DNA from: Heyndrickxia oleronia
GTDB taxonomy: Bacteria > Bacillota > Bacilli > Bacillales > Bacillaceae_C
Assembly (NCBI RefSeq): GCF_017809215.1
Contig: NZ_CP065424.1
Span: 3,256,001 to 3,320,000 of the forward strand
Direction: 5' to 3'
DNA: 64,000 nt
The translations under genes were made by a program, and so were the position numbers. Below, in pieces: positions 47,828-57,296 of the stretch (its first letter is position 1; the number at the start of each line of letters is the position of its first letter). The notes below the pieces were generated by a model that searched no databases, was not told the origin of the DNA, and saw only the letters and a list, made by a program, of their open reading frames with translations.

Positions 47828-49666
47828 TTAATTTACTTCTGCATGTTTCAATTTCTTAGCGGCTTTTTCACGTTCATTTTTGTTTAAGATTTTCTTGCGT
47901 AAGCGGATGGATTCCGGTGTAACTTCACAATATTCATCATCATTTAGGTATTCAAGTGCCTCTTCTAAAGACATTTTTCTTGGTTTCTTAATAACGGATG
48001 TTTGATCCTTAGTAGCTGAACGGACATTGGTCGCATGCTTAACCTTCGTAATATTTACGGTAATGTCATTCTCACGAGTATTTTCTCCAACAATCATACC
48101 TTCGTAAATTTCAGTTCCAGGTTCAACAAAGATTGTTCCTCTATCCTCTACCTGCATAATTCCGTATGTGGACGCTTTTCCAGTTTCCATTGAAACTAGA
48201 ACACCTTGGTGTCGTCCACCTACACGTCCAGGTTGCATTGGTTGATAACTATCAAATGTATGATTGATAATCCCATAACCACGTGTTAATGTCATGAAAT
48301 CTGTTGTATAACCAATTAAACCACGTGCAGGGACATTAAAGATTAATCTTACCTGGCCATTTCCGTTATTGATCATATCTAACATTTCACCTTTACGTGA
48401 ACCAAGAGATTCAATGATTCCACCAACATGCTCTTCAGGGATATCAATTTGTACTCTTTCAATTGGTTCACATTTCACACCATCAATTTCTTTAATAATG
48501 ACTGTTGGCTTAGAAACCTGAAGTTCAAAACCCTCACGACGCATATTTTCAATTAAAATAGATAGATGTAGCTCTCCACGACCTGAAACAATCCATGCAT
48601 CAGGAGAATCAGTATTTTCAACTCTTAAGCTTACATCTGTTTGAAGTTGAGAACGAAGACGCTCTTCAATTTTCCTAGCAGTAATATACTTTCCTTCACG
48701 ACCAGCAAACGGGCTATTATTAACAATAAATGTCATTTGTAGCGTTGGTTCGTCAATTCGTAATGGTTGTAACGGCTCTTGATGGTCAATCGGACATACT
48801 GTTTCCCCTACATTGATATCTTCCATTCCAGAAACAGCAATAAGATCTCCTGCATAGGCTTCTTGAATTTCTTGGCGCTTCAATCCAAAGAATCCAAATA
48901 TTTTAGTTACCCTAAATTGCTTAACAGTTCCATCCAGTTTCATTAATGCTACTTGTTGTCCTACATGCATCGTACCTCGAAAGACACGTCCAATTCCAAT
49001 TCTACCAACATAATCATTATAATCAAGTAGAGCTACTTGAAATTGTAGAGGTTCTTCTCTTGTATCTGCTGGCGCAGGGATATGATCAATGATTGTATCA
49101 AATAAGACCTGCATGTTTTCATCTTGTTTTGTAGGATCGGCACTAGCTGTTCCATTAATACCAGATGCATAAATAACAGGAAATTCTAATTGATCCTCAT
49201 TAGCATCTAATTCAATAAATAATTCGATAACCTCATCTACTACTTCCTCTGGGCGAGCAAAATCACGGTCAATTTTATTTACAACGACAATTGGTGTTAA
49301 ATTCTGTTCTAGTGCTTTTTTCAACACAAAACGTGTTTGTGGCATACATCCTTCGTATGCATCCACTACTAGAAGAACCCCATCTACCATTTTCATAATA
49401 CGTTCCACTTCGCCACCAAAATCAGCATGTCCTGGGGTATCCATTATGTTAATTTTGATATCTTTATATTGAATAGCGGTATTCTTCGCTAAGATGGTTA
49501 TACCTCTTTCACGTTCAATATCATTTGAATCCATCGCACGTTCAGCAACTTGTTCATTTGTGCGGAATGTACCTGACTGCTTTAATAGCTGATCTACGAG
49601 AGTTGTTTTCCCATGGTCAACGTGTGCGATTATAGCTATATTTCGTAAATCTTCTCTTATTTTCAA
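47828..49666 (-). CDS. typA: TypA/BipA ribosome-associated translational GTPase
   Basis: 612 residues. G-domain motifs: [10 protein letters not shown] (14-23), ERERGITI (switch I), [12 protein letters not shown] (switch II), VNKIDRDF (G4). EF-G-like domains II, III, V and the TypA-specific C-terminal region (about 485-612). It binds 70S ribosomes in stress and cold. TTG start (49664-49666) with GGAGGAAC. Confidence 0.96.
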   Translation of the reverse strand: MKIREDLRNIAIIAHVDHGKTTLVDQLLKQSGTFRTNEQVAERAMDSNDIERERGITILAKNTAIQYKDIKINIMDTPGHADFGGEVERIMKMVDGVLLVVDAYEGCMPQTRFVLKKALEQNLTPIVVVNKIDRDFARPEEVVDEVIELFIELDANEDQLEFPVIYASGINGTASADPTKQDENMQVLFDTIIDHIPAPADTREEPLQFQVALLDYNDYVGRIGIGRVFRGTMHVGQQVALMKLDGTVKQFRVTKIFGFFGLKRQEIQEAYAGDLIAVSGMEDINVGETVCPIDHQEPLQPLRIDEPTLQMTFIVNNSPFAGREGKYITARKIEERLRSQLQTDVSLRVENTDSPDAWIVSGRGELHLSILIENMRREGFELQVSKPTVIIKEIDGVKCEPIERVQIDIPEEHVGGIIESLGSRKGEMLDMINNGNGQVRLIFNVPARGLIGYTTDFMTLTRGYGIINHTFDSYQPMQPGRVGGRHQGVLVSMETGKASTYGIMQVEDRGTIFVEPGTEIYEGMIVGENTRENDITVNITKVKHATNVRSATKDQTSVIKKPRKMSLEEALEYLNDDEYCEVTPESIRLRKKILNKNEREKAAKKLKHAEVN

Positions 49667-49835
49667 AAGTTGTTCCTCCTGCCTTTAAGACCGACTAAAG
49701 TTAGTATACCAATAACTTATGTATTATATCATAGTTAATAATAAAACGCCAAATACATAGTTATCCAATCTTCTTTGCTAAAATCGACATTTTCAAGTAA
49801 AATAATAAAAGAACGTAACCATGGAGGCAATTGCG

Positions 49836-50021
49836 ATGAAAGACATTAAGTGGATTTTCGTACTTTTTGCTGCAGCAGCTGCTGCATCTATGATTGGAAT
49901 TGGGGTAGCAATCGGTGAAAAAAGTCTCATTGGTATCGTATTTTGCATTATTGCATTGATACTCATAATGGGATTCGGATTTAAAACAAAAGCTAAAATG
50001 AGACAAGAAGGTCGGTTATAA
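49836..50021 (+). CDS. ylaF: YlaF-like DUF5325 small membrane protein
   Basis: 61 residues, two membrane segments (about 4-26 and 32-52) and a basic tail. Begins MKDIKWIFVLFAA. ATG at 49836 has GGAGG 8 nt upstream; the ATG at 49821 lies in front of this signal and is rejected. Divergent from typA, convergent with suhB. Unknown function. Confidence 0.8.
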   Translation: MKDIKWIFVLFAAAAAASMIGIGVAIGEKSLIGIVFCIIALILIMGFGFKTKAKMRQEGRL

Positions 50022-50026
50022 CATCT

Positions 50027-50060
50027 AAAGAGGGATCCCAAAAATTCGGGATCCCTCTTT
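50027..50060. terminator. Bidirectional terminator between ylaF and suhB
   Basis: AAAGAGGGATCCC (50027-50039) pairs with GGGATCCCTCTTT (50048-50060), a perfect 13-bp stem. It ends at the suhB stop codon. Confidence 0.85.
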
Positions 50061-50859
50061 AATCATTTGAGGTATTAAAATAGTTTGTTAAAATTTCATT
50101 GTGAAGTGCCTTATTACTTACAAAAACCGTACTACTTTCTAATAAATTTAATGTTTCACCTTTGACTGTTGTAACTACTCCCCCAAGTTCTTCAATCAAT
50201 AACTTGCCTGCAGCAAAATCCCAAGGAGAAAGTCTCATTGCAATATACGCATCTAATCTACCTGTGGCAACATAGGCAAACTCTAGAGAAGCAGCACCTA
50301 AAGATCTTGTTGCACGTGAATCTCTTACTAGATTGTGTAAATTTCCAACAGGAATATGTCTATTTGAAATAATCCAAGAAGAATTAATACCAATGATAGC
50401 ATTCTCAACTTTTGTTGCTTCTAAAAGAGGAATTGGTTGTCCATTAAAAAATGCTCCTTTGCCTACTTCAACGAAATATAATTCATCTTGTACCACATCA
50501 TAGATATAGCCGAATTTTCCTCTTCCGTTTTCATATATACCAATTGAAATAGCAAAATTGCGCTGTTGATGAACAAAATTAACCGTTCCATCAATCGGAT
50601 CAATAATCCAAATAATTCCATCTTCCTGATTAATATCTTTCCCATGTCCTTCTTCGCCGACAATTCGATGATTTGGAAAATGTTTCATAATATTATTCAC
50701 TAAAAATAGCTCTGTCTCTTTATCAATATTGGTAACAAGATCATTCCGATCCGATTTTGTCTGTATATTTAAAGTATGATTAAAAGAATCTAAAATATTT
50801 TCCCTTGCTTCTTTTAACCATTGTCTAACATATGTATCAATTTTTATCCAATCAGTCAT
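50059..50859 (-). CDS. suhB: Inositol monophosphatase family protein (YktC/SuhB)
   Basis: 266 residues; Mg2+-dependent sugar phosphatase. Metal motifs: GEEGHG (about 69-74), WIIDPIDGTVNFVH (about 84-97), and WDFAAGKLLIEELGG (near 210). Start ATG (50857-50859) with GGAGG 8 nt upstream. Monomeric cytosolic enzyme; substrate could be inositol phosphate or other sugar phosphates. Named by family; yktC in B. subtilis. Confidence 0.9.
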   Translation of the reverse strand: MTDWIKIDTYVRQWLKEARENILDSFNHTLNIQTKSDRNDLVTNIDKETELFLVNNIMKHFPNHRIVGEEGHGKDINQEDGIIWIIDPIDGTVNFVHQQRNFAISIGIYENGRGKFGYIYDVVQDELYFVEVGKGAFFNGQPIPLLEATKVENAIIGINSSWIISNRHIPVGNLHNLVRDSRATRSLGAASLEFAYVATGRLDAYIAMRLSPWDFAAGKLLIEELGGVVTTVKGETLNLLESSTVFVSNKALHNEILTNYFNTSND

Positions 50860-51011
50860 GATCCAAGCCTCCATCACATGCTCATGTACCTCATAGCTTA
50901 AAGGAAAAATTTATGTAATTCAAGTAAATCACCTTATTATTACAATAAATTTGCGCTCACAAAAACGAACCCCATCTGTTTGATCTGGAACAGGGAGTCC
51001 GCAATCAAAAC

Positions 51012-51206
51012 TTACATTGCTTTCATTTTTAATAATTCTTCCCTAATTTTCATGAGCTTTTTCTTTGATGATTCCTTTTTTCTATCATTATTTTCTTGGA
51101 TGGCTTCAAATAGGACAGCTAGCTCATAGTCCATTTCAAGTCGTAATACAGCTATACGTTGCTGATCAAATTTTTTCTTTTTTGATGTATTCATTACTTG
51201 CTTCAT
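51012..51206 (-). CDS. Small basic helical protein, unknown
   Basis: 64 residues, strongly charged. Almost entirely helical: KKKKFDQQRIAVLRLEMDYE (about 10-29), then KKESSKKKLMKIREELLKM. No known domain. Start at ATG (51204-51206) with AAAGGATGTG upstream; longer in-frame readings extend into poor sequence. A weak stem-loop at 50966-51000 may be its terminator. Confidence is limited. Confidence 0.55.
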   Translation of the reverse strand: MKQVMNTSKKKKFDQQRIAVLRLEMDYELAVLFEAIQENNDRKKESSKKKLMKIREELLKMKAM

Positions 51207-51408
51207 GAACGTCACATCCTTTCGATTTATAAGTATTAACAAAAGCCGAAATATTCTGGATGTTATCTTTTTATATCTTATGTCGCGAAAATAAATCATG
51301 TAACAAAAATGTGTAAATGCCTAATGATTGGGCATTTTATTTAATTATTAGAATTGGTTATGATAAAATATTGTAAACATTGATATGAACACTATTGGAG
51401 GCTTTTTA

Positions 51409-52029
51409 ATGAATTTCCCAGGTTTTACAGAAGAAGATTTTAATGTTTTTAAAATCGATGGCCTTGATGCCAGAATGGATCAATTAATCAAACACATTCG
51501 GCCAAAACTAGACTATCTCGGCAATTATTTTGCACCAACCCTAAGTGCATTGACTGGGGATGAAATGTTCCCTCATGTAGCAAAACATGCACGAAGAACC
51601 ATTAATCCACCGAATGATACTTGGGTAGCATTTGCTAATAATAAACGAGGTTATAAGATGCTCCCCCATTTTCAAATTGGACTTTGGGAGACACATCTTT
51701 TTGTATGGTTTGCTCTCATATACGAAGCACCAAATAAAATAGAATATGGTAAAACACTTGAAAAGAATATTACAAACATACGAAAATCAATTCCGCCCCA
51801 TTTTGTATGGTCAGCAGACCACACTAAGCCTGAAGCAATGATCATGGGGGATCTATCAGACGAAGAGCTACTAGCATTATTCCATAGACTACAGACTGTA
51901 AAGAAGGCTGAAATTTTATGTGGATTACATATTCCTCGCAATGAAGCAATAACTATGGATGGTGAAGAAATAATTAGCCGATTGAATGATACTTTTCAAT
52001 ATTTAATACCCCTTTATAAGATGTCTTAA
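51409..52029 (+). CDS. yktB: YktB, DUF1054 family protein (UPF0637)
   Basis: 206 residues starting [20 protein letters not shown]. Conserved [20 protein letters not shown] (about 65-84) and [19 protein letters not shown] (about 85-103). Function unknown. ATG at 51409 has GGAGG 7 nt upstream. Divergent from the small basic protein; convergent with yktA. Confidence 0.9.
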   Translation: MNFPGFTEEDFNVFKIDGLDARMDQLIKHIRPKLDYLGNYFAPTLSALTGDEMFPHVAKHARRTINPPNDTWVAFANNKRGYKMLPHFQIGLWETHLFVWFALIYEAPNKIEYGKTLEKNITNIRKSIPPHFVWSADHTKPEAMIMGDLSDEELLALFHRLQTVKKAEILCGLHIPRNEAITMDGEEIISRLNDTFQYLIPLYKMS

Positions 52030-52037
52030 ACTAAGGC

Positions 52038-52114
52038 AGGTTTTCTAGAGCTTGTTGCTTTTAAAAAATTTCCTCCTGCTGGCTTTTACAAAACAACAAA
52101 CTAAAAAAGCAACC
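52038..52114 (+). repeat. Dispersed intergenic repeat, copy I (mini-copy, ends only)
   Basis: 77 bp. AGGTTTTCTAGAGCTTGTTG with CTTTT at the left and CTTTTACAAAACAACAAACT with AAAAAAGCAACC at the right: the two terminal inverted repeats with the middle missing. It lies 8 bp after the yktB stop codon, between convergent genes. Confidence 0.6.
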
Positions 52115-52115
52115 A

Positions 52116-52150
52116 TAAAAAAAGAAGAGGGTAACTTCATTGTTACCCTC
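52116..52150 (-). terminator. Terminator of yktA
   Basis: GAGGGTAAC (52127-52135), loop TTCATT, GTTACCCTC (52142-52150), followed in the minus direction by a U-rich run. Its stem overlaps the last codons of yktA. Confidence 0.8.
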
Positions 52151-52418
52151 TCATTGAAATCAAACTTCCAGTTTCGGATTCTTTTAATTTTTTTACAACC
52201 TGATATGAAGAATATCCGCTTTCTTTTTCAAATTCATTACAATATCTTTTCTCATCAGCTTTTCCAGGCACAATTTCCTTAAATCGACGATATTTCTCCA
52301 TTAACTCGTCACGATTAATTCCTTTTTCATATGCCTTTTCAATTGCTTCAAAAAAATGGATTACATCAATGACCTCTGTAGTAGACCAATCCATAGAAAA
52401 AGGGTATTGATACTCCAT
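52143..52418 (-). CDS. yktA: YktA, UPF0223 family protein
   Basis: 91 residues. [20 protein letters not shown] and [20 protein letters not shown] are typical of UPF0223. The start at ATG (52416-52418) gives the MEYQYP start also seen in B. subtilis; an upstream in-frame reading would overlap the preceding gene. Function unknown. Possibly co-transcribed with the upstream nitronate monooxygenase-like gene (35 bp gap). Confidence 0.88.
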   Translation of the reverse strand: MEYQYPFSMDWSTTEVIDVIHFFEAIEKAYEKGINRDELMEKYRRFKEIVPGKADEKRYCNEFEKESGYSSYQVVKKLKESETGSLISMRG

Positions 52419-52452
52419 TTCATCACCGTCTTTCAAGATGTATTTTCTATTT

Positions 52453-53412
52453 TTACTTTCCCCATTTTGTTCGGATTTCATTAGCCTCTTGGATCATGCG
52501 AGTGATTAACTCATTAACAGTAGGAATATCTTTTATTAATCCCATCACTTGACCAGCCCATGCAAATCCACTATCAACCTCTCCATTATATATATAATTT
52601 TTATTTGCTTGTCCACTAATATACTCTTTTAATTCTTCATAGCCACCATTATTTTTTTCAATTTCAAGTATTTTCTCAGTCCACTTATTTGATATTGCAC
52701 GACCAGGAGCACCAAGTGTACGCTTTATCACTGTTGTATCTGTTTCGCCACCTGATAAAAGAGCATCCTTATACGCTGTTGCGGCGTGCACACATTCTTT
52801 GGTAGCAATGAATCTTGTACCCATTTCTATGCCTTCTGCACCTAAACTCAAAGCAGCCATCAACCCTCTTCCATCTCCAATTCCTCCGGATGCAATGACT
52901 GGAATTGATACACAATCAACAACCTGAGGAACTAAAACAAGAGTACTAATATCATTTTTTCCAAGGTGCCCTCCCCCTTCTTGTCCAACAACCATAACTG
53001 CATCTGCTCCCAATTCTTCTGCCTTTTGAGCTTGACGTTTTGCAGCCACAAGGACTAATTTTTTTATATCAACTCCTTTTAAATATTCAAAGAATGTTGC
53101 AGGGTTACCTCCTGTTACTGAAACTACTGGAACATTTTCTTCGACTGCAACATCGAGAAAATGTGTATAAGAACGTCCGTGCTGACCAATAGCAAAATTA
53201 ACTCCAAAGGGTTTATGTGTTAAAGTTTTTACTTTCCGAATTTCATCTCGTAATGCCTCTGGGCTCTCAAGAGACATTGCTGTAATTTGCCCTAAACCAC
53301 CCGCATTTGAAACAGATGAAGCCAATTCTGAATAAGCGAGATAGGCTAGTCCTCCTTGAATAATTGGATAATCGATGTTTAATAATTTCGTTATTCTCGT
53401 ATTCCAATTCAT
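52453..53412 (-). CDS. Nitronate monooxygenase-like FMN oxidoreductase (2-nitropropane dioxygenase family)
   Basis: 319 residues, TIM-barrel flavoprotein. [20 protein letters not shown] (about 14-33) begins the barrel; [28 protein letters not shown] (about 129-145) and [20 protein letters not shown] with [12 protein letters not shown] follow. The His in GGHLG and the phosphate loop are present. FabK-type enoyl-ACP reductase is a related alternative. Start ATG (53410-53412) after gaggagaa. Upstream of yktA in the same direction. Confidence 0.85.
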   Translation of the reverse strand: MNWNTRITKLLNIDYPIIQGGLAYLAYSELASSVSNAGGLGQITAMSLESPEALRDEIRKVKTLTHKPFGVNFAIGQHGRSYTHFLDVAVEENVPVVSVTGGNPATFFEYLKGVDIKKLVLVAAKRQAQKAEELGADAVMVVGQEGGGHLGKNDISTLVLVPQVVDCVSIPVIASGGIGDGRGLMAALSLGAEGIEMGTRFIATKECVHAATAYKDALLSGGETDTTVIKRTLGAPGRAISNKWTEKILEIEKNNGGYEELKEYISGQANKNYIYNGEVDSGFAWAGQVMGLIKDIPTVNELITRMIQEANEIRTKWGK

Positions 53413-53616
53413 AACTATATTCTCCTCATCCTTAATTTTTTTCAATTTCAACTGCTAAGGAACCTATATACTTCTATTTCTTCTCTGTTCATTACCCAAT
53501 TTCCTTTAAATGAAGAAGATTTTATTTTCAAAGTACTTTATAAATGCTATAATTCATATGTTTTTGATCACAATAAGAAACAACTACAAGACTGACTAAA
53601 AGAGGTGTATAATTCA

Positions 53617-55086
53617 TTGTCACAATATGAAACCCCATTGTTTACTGGACTCGTTGAACATGCAAAAAAAAATCCAGTACAATTCCACATTCCTGGACAT
53701 AAAAAGGGAGCTGGAATTGATCCCGACTTTCGTCACTTTATTGGCGATAATGCCTTATCGATTGATTTGATTAATATTGCTCCACTTGATGACTTACATC
53801 AACCAAAAGGGATGATAAGTAAAGCACAAGAATTAGCTGCACAAGCATTTGGAGCCGACCATACATTCTTTTCCGTTCAAGGTACAAGCGGTGCAATTAT
53901 GGCCATGATTATGGCTGTTTGTGGACCAGGAGACAAAATCATTGTACCTAGAAATGTCCATAAATCTGTCATGTCAGCTATTGTCTTTTCAGGGGCAATA
54001 CCAATTTTTATTCATCCAGAAATTGACCCGAATCTTGGAATTTCACACGGAATTACAACAGAATCCGTGTCAAAGGCATTACAACAAAACCCTGATGCCA
54101 AGGGTGTTTTAGTTATAAACCCTACGTATTTTGGTGTTGCATGTGATTTAAAGAAAATCGTAGAAATTGCGCATTCATATCAAGTACCTGTCTTAGTCGA
54201 TGAAGCACATGGTGTCCATATTCATTTCCATGAAGACCTACCTATATCTGCTATGCAAGCCGGTGCTGATATGGCCGCGACAAGTGTCCATAAACTAGGC
54301 GGTTCTATGACGCAAAGCTCGGTATTAAATGTAAAAGAGGGGTTAGTATCTTCAAATCGTGTTTCCACTATTTTAAGTATGCTAACCACCACTTCTACTT
54401 CCTATTTATTACTAGCTTCACTTGATGTAGCACGTAGAAGATTAGCTACACAGGGAAAAGAGCTTTTAGATAAAACCATTCAGCTTGCCCAAGATGTACG
54501 GTCAAAAATAAATACAATTGATCATTTATATTGTGTTGGTGAAGAAATCCTTGGAACAAAAGCAACATTTAATTATGATCCAACAAAATTAATTATTTCT
54601 GTAAAAGATTTAGGAATAACTGGTTATGATGCAGAAAAGTGGTTAAGAGAAGTTTATAATATTGAAGTAGAACTTTCCGATTTATATAATATCCTCTGCT
54701 TAATTACACCAGGAGATACAGAGCATGAGGCAAACTTATTAGTCAAAGCACTCCAAGAGCTTTCAGATCAGTTTTCTCACTTGTCAGGATCTGTGGAAAT
54801 ACAAGTCTTACTTCCAGATATACCAGTTCTCTCATTGACTCCACGTGATGCTTTTTATGCTGATACTGAAACAGTGCCGATTGAAGAATCTGCTGGTCGC
54901 ATTATTGCTGAATTTATTATGGTTTACCCTCCAGGAATACCTATTTTTATACCTGGGGAAATCATTACAGAAGAAAATTTAAAGTATATTCAAAAGAATA
55001 TTGAAGTGGGATTACCTGTTCAAGGTCCAGAAGACTTCGAGCTTAAAAAGTTACGGGTAATTAAAGAACATAAGGCAATAAAATAA
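53617..55086 (+). CDS. speA: Arginine decarboxylase (SpeA)
   Basis: PLP-dependent decarboxylation of arginine to agmatine for polyamine synthesis. 489 residues. QFHIPGHKKGAG (about 19-30), the HG motif in EAHGVHIHFH (about 196-205) and ATSVHKLGG with the PLP lysine (about 221). Aspartate aminotransferase-fold Orn/Lys/Arg decarboxylase of the short Bacillus type. TTG start (53617) after AGAGGTG with a 9-nt spacer gives MSQYETP, close to B. subtilis SpeA; a GTG at 53605 overlaps the signal. Confidence 0.92.
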   Translation: MSQYETPLFTGLVEHAKKNPVQFHIPGHKKGAGIDPDFRHFIGDNALSIDLINIAPLDDLHQPKGMISKAQELAAQAFGADHTFFSVQGTSGAIMAMIMAVCGPGDKIIVPRNVHKSVMSAIVFSGAIPIFIHPEIDPNLGISHGITTESVSKALQQNPDAKGVLVINPTYFGVACDLKKIVEIAHSYQVPVLVDEAHGVHIHFHEDLPISAMQAGADMAATSVHKLGGSMTQSSVLNVKEGLVSSNRVSTILSMLTTTSTSYLLLASLDVARRRLATQGKELLDKTIQLAQDVRSKINTIDHLYCVGEEILGTKATFNYDPTKLIISVKDLGITGYDAEKWLREVYNIEVELSDLYNILCLITPGDTEHEANLLVKALQELSDQFSHLSGSVEIQVLLPDIPVLSLTPRDAFYADTETVPIEESAGRIIAEFIMVYPPGIPIFIPGEIITEENLKYIQKNIEVGLPVQGPEDFELKKLRVIKEHKAIK

Positions 55087-55146
55087 ACTACTCTATTCAT
55101 CAACTAACGGATATTGTATATAAATGATTAATTTCTAGTATAAAGG

Positions 55147-55170
55147 AAATGGCAGCCAATTGGCTGCCTA
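55147..55170 (-). terminator. Terminator of the SR1-like RNA
   Basis: GGCAGCCAATTGGCTGCC (55151-55168) is a perfect palindrome; minus-strand sequence continues ATTTCCTTTATAC, a U-rich tail. The stem overlaps the SR1P stop codon. Confidence 0.75.
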
Positions 55171-55296
55171 TTTATTATTATTCAAGTCCTCAGAAATTTC
55201 GCAACATGTTTTACAGTTAGAGTATAGAACTGTCACCTTCTCATCCTCGAAATGATCAATAATTTTATTACAATCCTGACAAACTAAGGTTCCCAT
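55168..55296 (-). CDS. sr1P: SR1P-like small peptide (GapA-binding)
   Basis: 42 residues from ATG 55296, preceded by AAAGGGGAAACAAG. It begins MGTLVCQDCNKIIDHFEDEK and continues VTVLYSNCKTCCE, with CxxC and CxxCC metal-like clusters. Homologues in Bacillus (SR1P) start MGTIVC.. and carry the FEDEKVT core. Too short for usual gene finders. SR1P in B. subtilis binds GapA and strengthens its interaction with RNase J1. Confidence 0.75.
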   Translation of the reverse strand: MGTLVCQDCNKIIDHFEDEKVTVLYSNCKTCCEISEDLNNNK

Positions 55297-55322
55297 TCTT
55301 GTTTCCCCTTTCTAATTAAATT

Positions 55323-55337
55323 AGGAAAGCGCTTTCT
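55323..55337. promoter_or_regulatory. cre-like box upstream of the SR1-like gene
   Basis: AGGAAAGCGCTTTCT has a perfect palindromic core (GAAAGCGCTTTC) and one mismatch to WTGNAANCGNWNNCW. It lies 27 bp before the SR1P start codon. A possible promoter, TTGAAG (55406-55411) with TATACA 17 bp further on, sits upstream, so CcpA bound here could block elongation. SR1 in B. subtilis is repressed under glycolytic conditions mainly by CcpN and slightly by CcpA. Confidence 0.5.
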
Positions 55338-55430
55338 AACTATTTATATAATAATACATATTAAATGATTTTTAAAGGGTAATTTGTATAACATATTTAT
55401 ACATTTTCTTCAAAGAGTATATATTATTAA

Positions 55431-55460
55431 GCAAAAATAGTGACCTTAAAAAGTCACTAC
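55431..55460 (-). terminator. Terminator of the 84-residue membrane gene
   Basis: TAGTGAC (55438-55444) pairs with GTCACTA (55453-55459), loop CTTAAAAA; U-rich tail in the minus direction (55431-55437). Confidence 0.75.
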
Positions 55461-55461
55461 T

Positions 55462-55716
55462 TTACGAAAAGGGGGAAGGGAATATTTCTTGAAAAATAAA
55501 TTGTAATAAAAAATAGATGGATAGACTGGATAAAGTAATAAAAAATGTAACACGATTTGATTTTACAATGATTCTAGCAAGGAGAAATGCTAAATAGAAA
55601 AAGACTATAAACACAATAATTCTATAGATCAAATGATCCCTGTCAGATAACCAAACAGCTAGAGTGAATCCACTCCATATCATTAATTGAAATAGAAAGG
55701 CAATGTATTTTTTCAT
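55462..55716 (-). CDS. Small membrane protein, unknown
   Basis: 84 residues with three predicted membrane segments (about 5-24, 30-49, 55-75) and few charged residues. No known domain recognised. Its ATG is preceded by taggatgaaaa-type weak purine sequence. Located between SR1 and pdhD, single gene with its own terminator. Confidence 0.65.
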   Translation of the reverse strand: MKKYIAFLFQLMIWSGFTLAVWLSDRDHLIYRIIVFIVFFYLAFLLARIIVKSNRVTFFITLSSLSIYFLLQFIFQEIFPSPFS

Positions 55717-55837
55717 CCTATCACCAACAATTTTTTGTTATGCTTACAAGCTTCTCCATTTTACTTTAAGCAATTACTCTTGTAATTATACTATGAACGT
55801 TAGATGGTATTTTAAAACCTAATATTACTTTATAAAA

Positions 55838-55872
55838 ATAAAAAAAGGTAAACCATTGGTTTACCTTTTTTT
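55838..55872 (-). terminator. Terminator of the pdhABCD operon
   Basis: AAAGGTAAACCA pairs with TGGTTTACCTTT (55844-55868). U-rich run toward 55838. It ends just after the pdhD stop codon. Confidence 0.85.
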
Positions 55873-55880
55873 AGAATAAA

Positions 55881-57293
55881 TTATTTTACAATGTGAATTG
55901 GTGTTCCTAAAGCTACTTCTGCAGCTTCCATTGTAATTTCTCCTAAAGTTGGATGCGCATGAATAGTCATAGCAATATCCTCTGCTGTCATTCCTGCTTC
56001 AATTGCTAAGCCGATCTCAGAAATCATATCAGATGCACTTGCACCTGCAATTTGACCTCCAATGACCAAACCATCCTCTTTACGAGTAATTAATTTCAAG
56101 AAGCCATCGCTATTATTCAATGCTAAAGCACGACCATTTGCAGCAAATGGGAATTTAGCAGCAACTACTTCTAATCCTTCATCTTTTGCTTGTTTTTCAT
56201 TATATCCAACAGTTGCTAATTCTGGCTCAGAGAATACAACAGCAGGAATACCTAAATAATCAATTTCAGAAGGGTGGCCGGAAATAGCTTCAGCAGCAAT
56301 CTTACCTTCGTAAGAAGCTTTATGAGCAAGCTGTGGACCTTCAACAATATCACCAATAGCATAAATGCTAGAAACATTTGTACGACATTGTTTATCAATC
56401 TTAACAAGGCCACGATCTGTCATTTCAACGCCCACTTGTTCTAATCCTAATTCATCTGTATTAGGGCGACGACCTACTGTCACAAGAACATAATCAGCTT
56501 CAACAGTTTTTTCTTCACCTTTTACTTCATAAGTGACAATTACGCCATCTTCTTTTTCTTCTACACCTTTAGCTAATGCATTTGTAACAATTTCCGCACC
56601 TTTTTTCTTTAAGTTACGGGAAACAAGAGTAGTCATTTGTTTTTCAAATGCACCGGCAAAAAGTTCGCTGCTACCCTCAAGAATAGTTACTTCAGTACCA
56701 AAATTAGCATAAGCAGTACCAAGTTCAACCCCGATAACACCGCCACCAATAACAACTAATTTTTTTGGAACCTCAGGTAAATTTAAAGCACCTGTAGAAT
56801 TAATAACGCGTTTAGAAAACTTGAATGTTGGGATCTCAACAGGACGAGAGCCGGTTGCAAGAATCGCATTTTTGAATGTATAGGTTTGTGCAGATGTTTC
56901 ATTCATTACACGTAAAGTGTTCGCATCAACAAAATATGCTTCACCTTTAACAATGTCAACTTTGTTCCCTTTTAATAAACCTGCTACACCAGAAGTCAAT
57001 TTATTTACTACTTGGCCTTTCCATTCTTGAACCTTAGAAAAGTCAACAGTTACATTCTCTGCGGAGATACCAATATCATCCGAATGTTTTGCTGTTTCAT
57101 AACGGTGACCAGCAGTAATTAAAGCTTTTGATGGGATACAACCTACATTTAAACAAACCCCACCAAGCTCTCCTTTTTCTACAATTGTTACTTTTTGTCC
57201 TAGTTGTGCTGCTCTAATTGCAGCAACATACCCACCAGGGCCTGCACCAATTACTATAGTGTCTGTTTCGATTGGGAAATCTCCAACTACCAT
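55881..57293 (-). CDS. pdhD: Dihydrolipoyl dehydrogenase (E3) of the pyruvate dehydrogenase complex
   Basis: Reoxidises the E2 lipoyl groups with NAD. 470 residues. FAD loop [17 protein letters not shown] (about 15-31); redox cysteines in [12 protein letters not shown] (about 44-55); NAD loop [12 protein letters not shown] (about 180-191); catalytic HAHPTLGE near the end. Follows pdhC by 3 bp. RBS ggaggcg. Last gene of pdhABCD, stopped by a strong terminator. Confidence 0.96.
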   Translation of the reverse strand: MVVGDFPIETDTIVIGAGPGGYVAAIRAAQLGQKVTIVEKGELGGVCLNVGCIPSKALITAGHRYETAKHSDDIGISAENVTVDFSKVQEWKGQVVNKLTSGVAGLLKGNKVDIVKGEAYFVDANTLRVMNETSAQTYTFKNAILATGSRPVEIPTFKFSKRVINSTGALNLPEVPKKLVVIGGGVIGVELGTAYANFGTEVTILEGSSELFAGAFEKQMTTLVSRNLKKKGAEIVTNALAKGVEEKEDGVIVTYEVKGEEKTVEADYVLVTVGRRPNTDELGLEQVGVEMTDRGLVKIDKQCRTNVSSIYAIGDIVEGPQLAHKASYEGKIAAEAISGHPSEIDYLGIPAVVFSEPELATVGYNEKQAKDEGLEVVAAKFPFAANGRALALNNSDGFLKLITRKEDGLVIGGQIAGASASDMISEIGLAIEAGMTAEDIAMTIHAHPTLGEITMEAAEVALGTPIHIVK

Positions 57294-57296
57294 TTT

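Larger units (their letters stand above)
55147..55340 (-). ncRNA. SR1-like dual-function RNA encoding SR1P
   Basis: A short transcription unit: probable 5' untranslated region, the SR1P reading frame (55168-55296) and a terminator. SR1 in B. subtilis is a 205-nt dual-function RNA next to speA, pairs with ahrC mRNA, and its peptide SR1P binds GapA. Both the neighbour and the peptide fit here. The 5' end is estimated; a cre box at 55323-55337 lies near it. The base-pairing part toward ahrC cannot be judged without the rest of the genome. Confidence 0.6.

Noticed and set aside
50966..51000. Stem-loop after the small basic gene
   Set aside because: Only about 5-8 imperfect base pairs; too weak for a terminator call.
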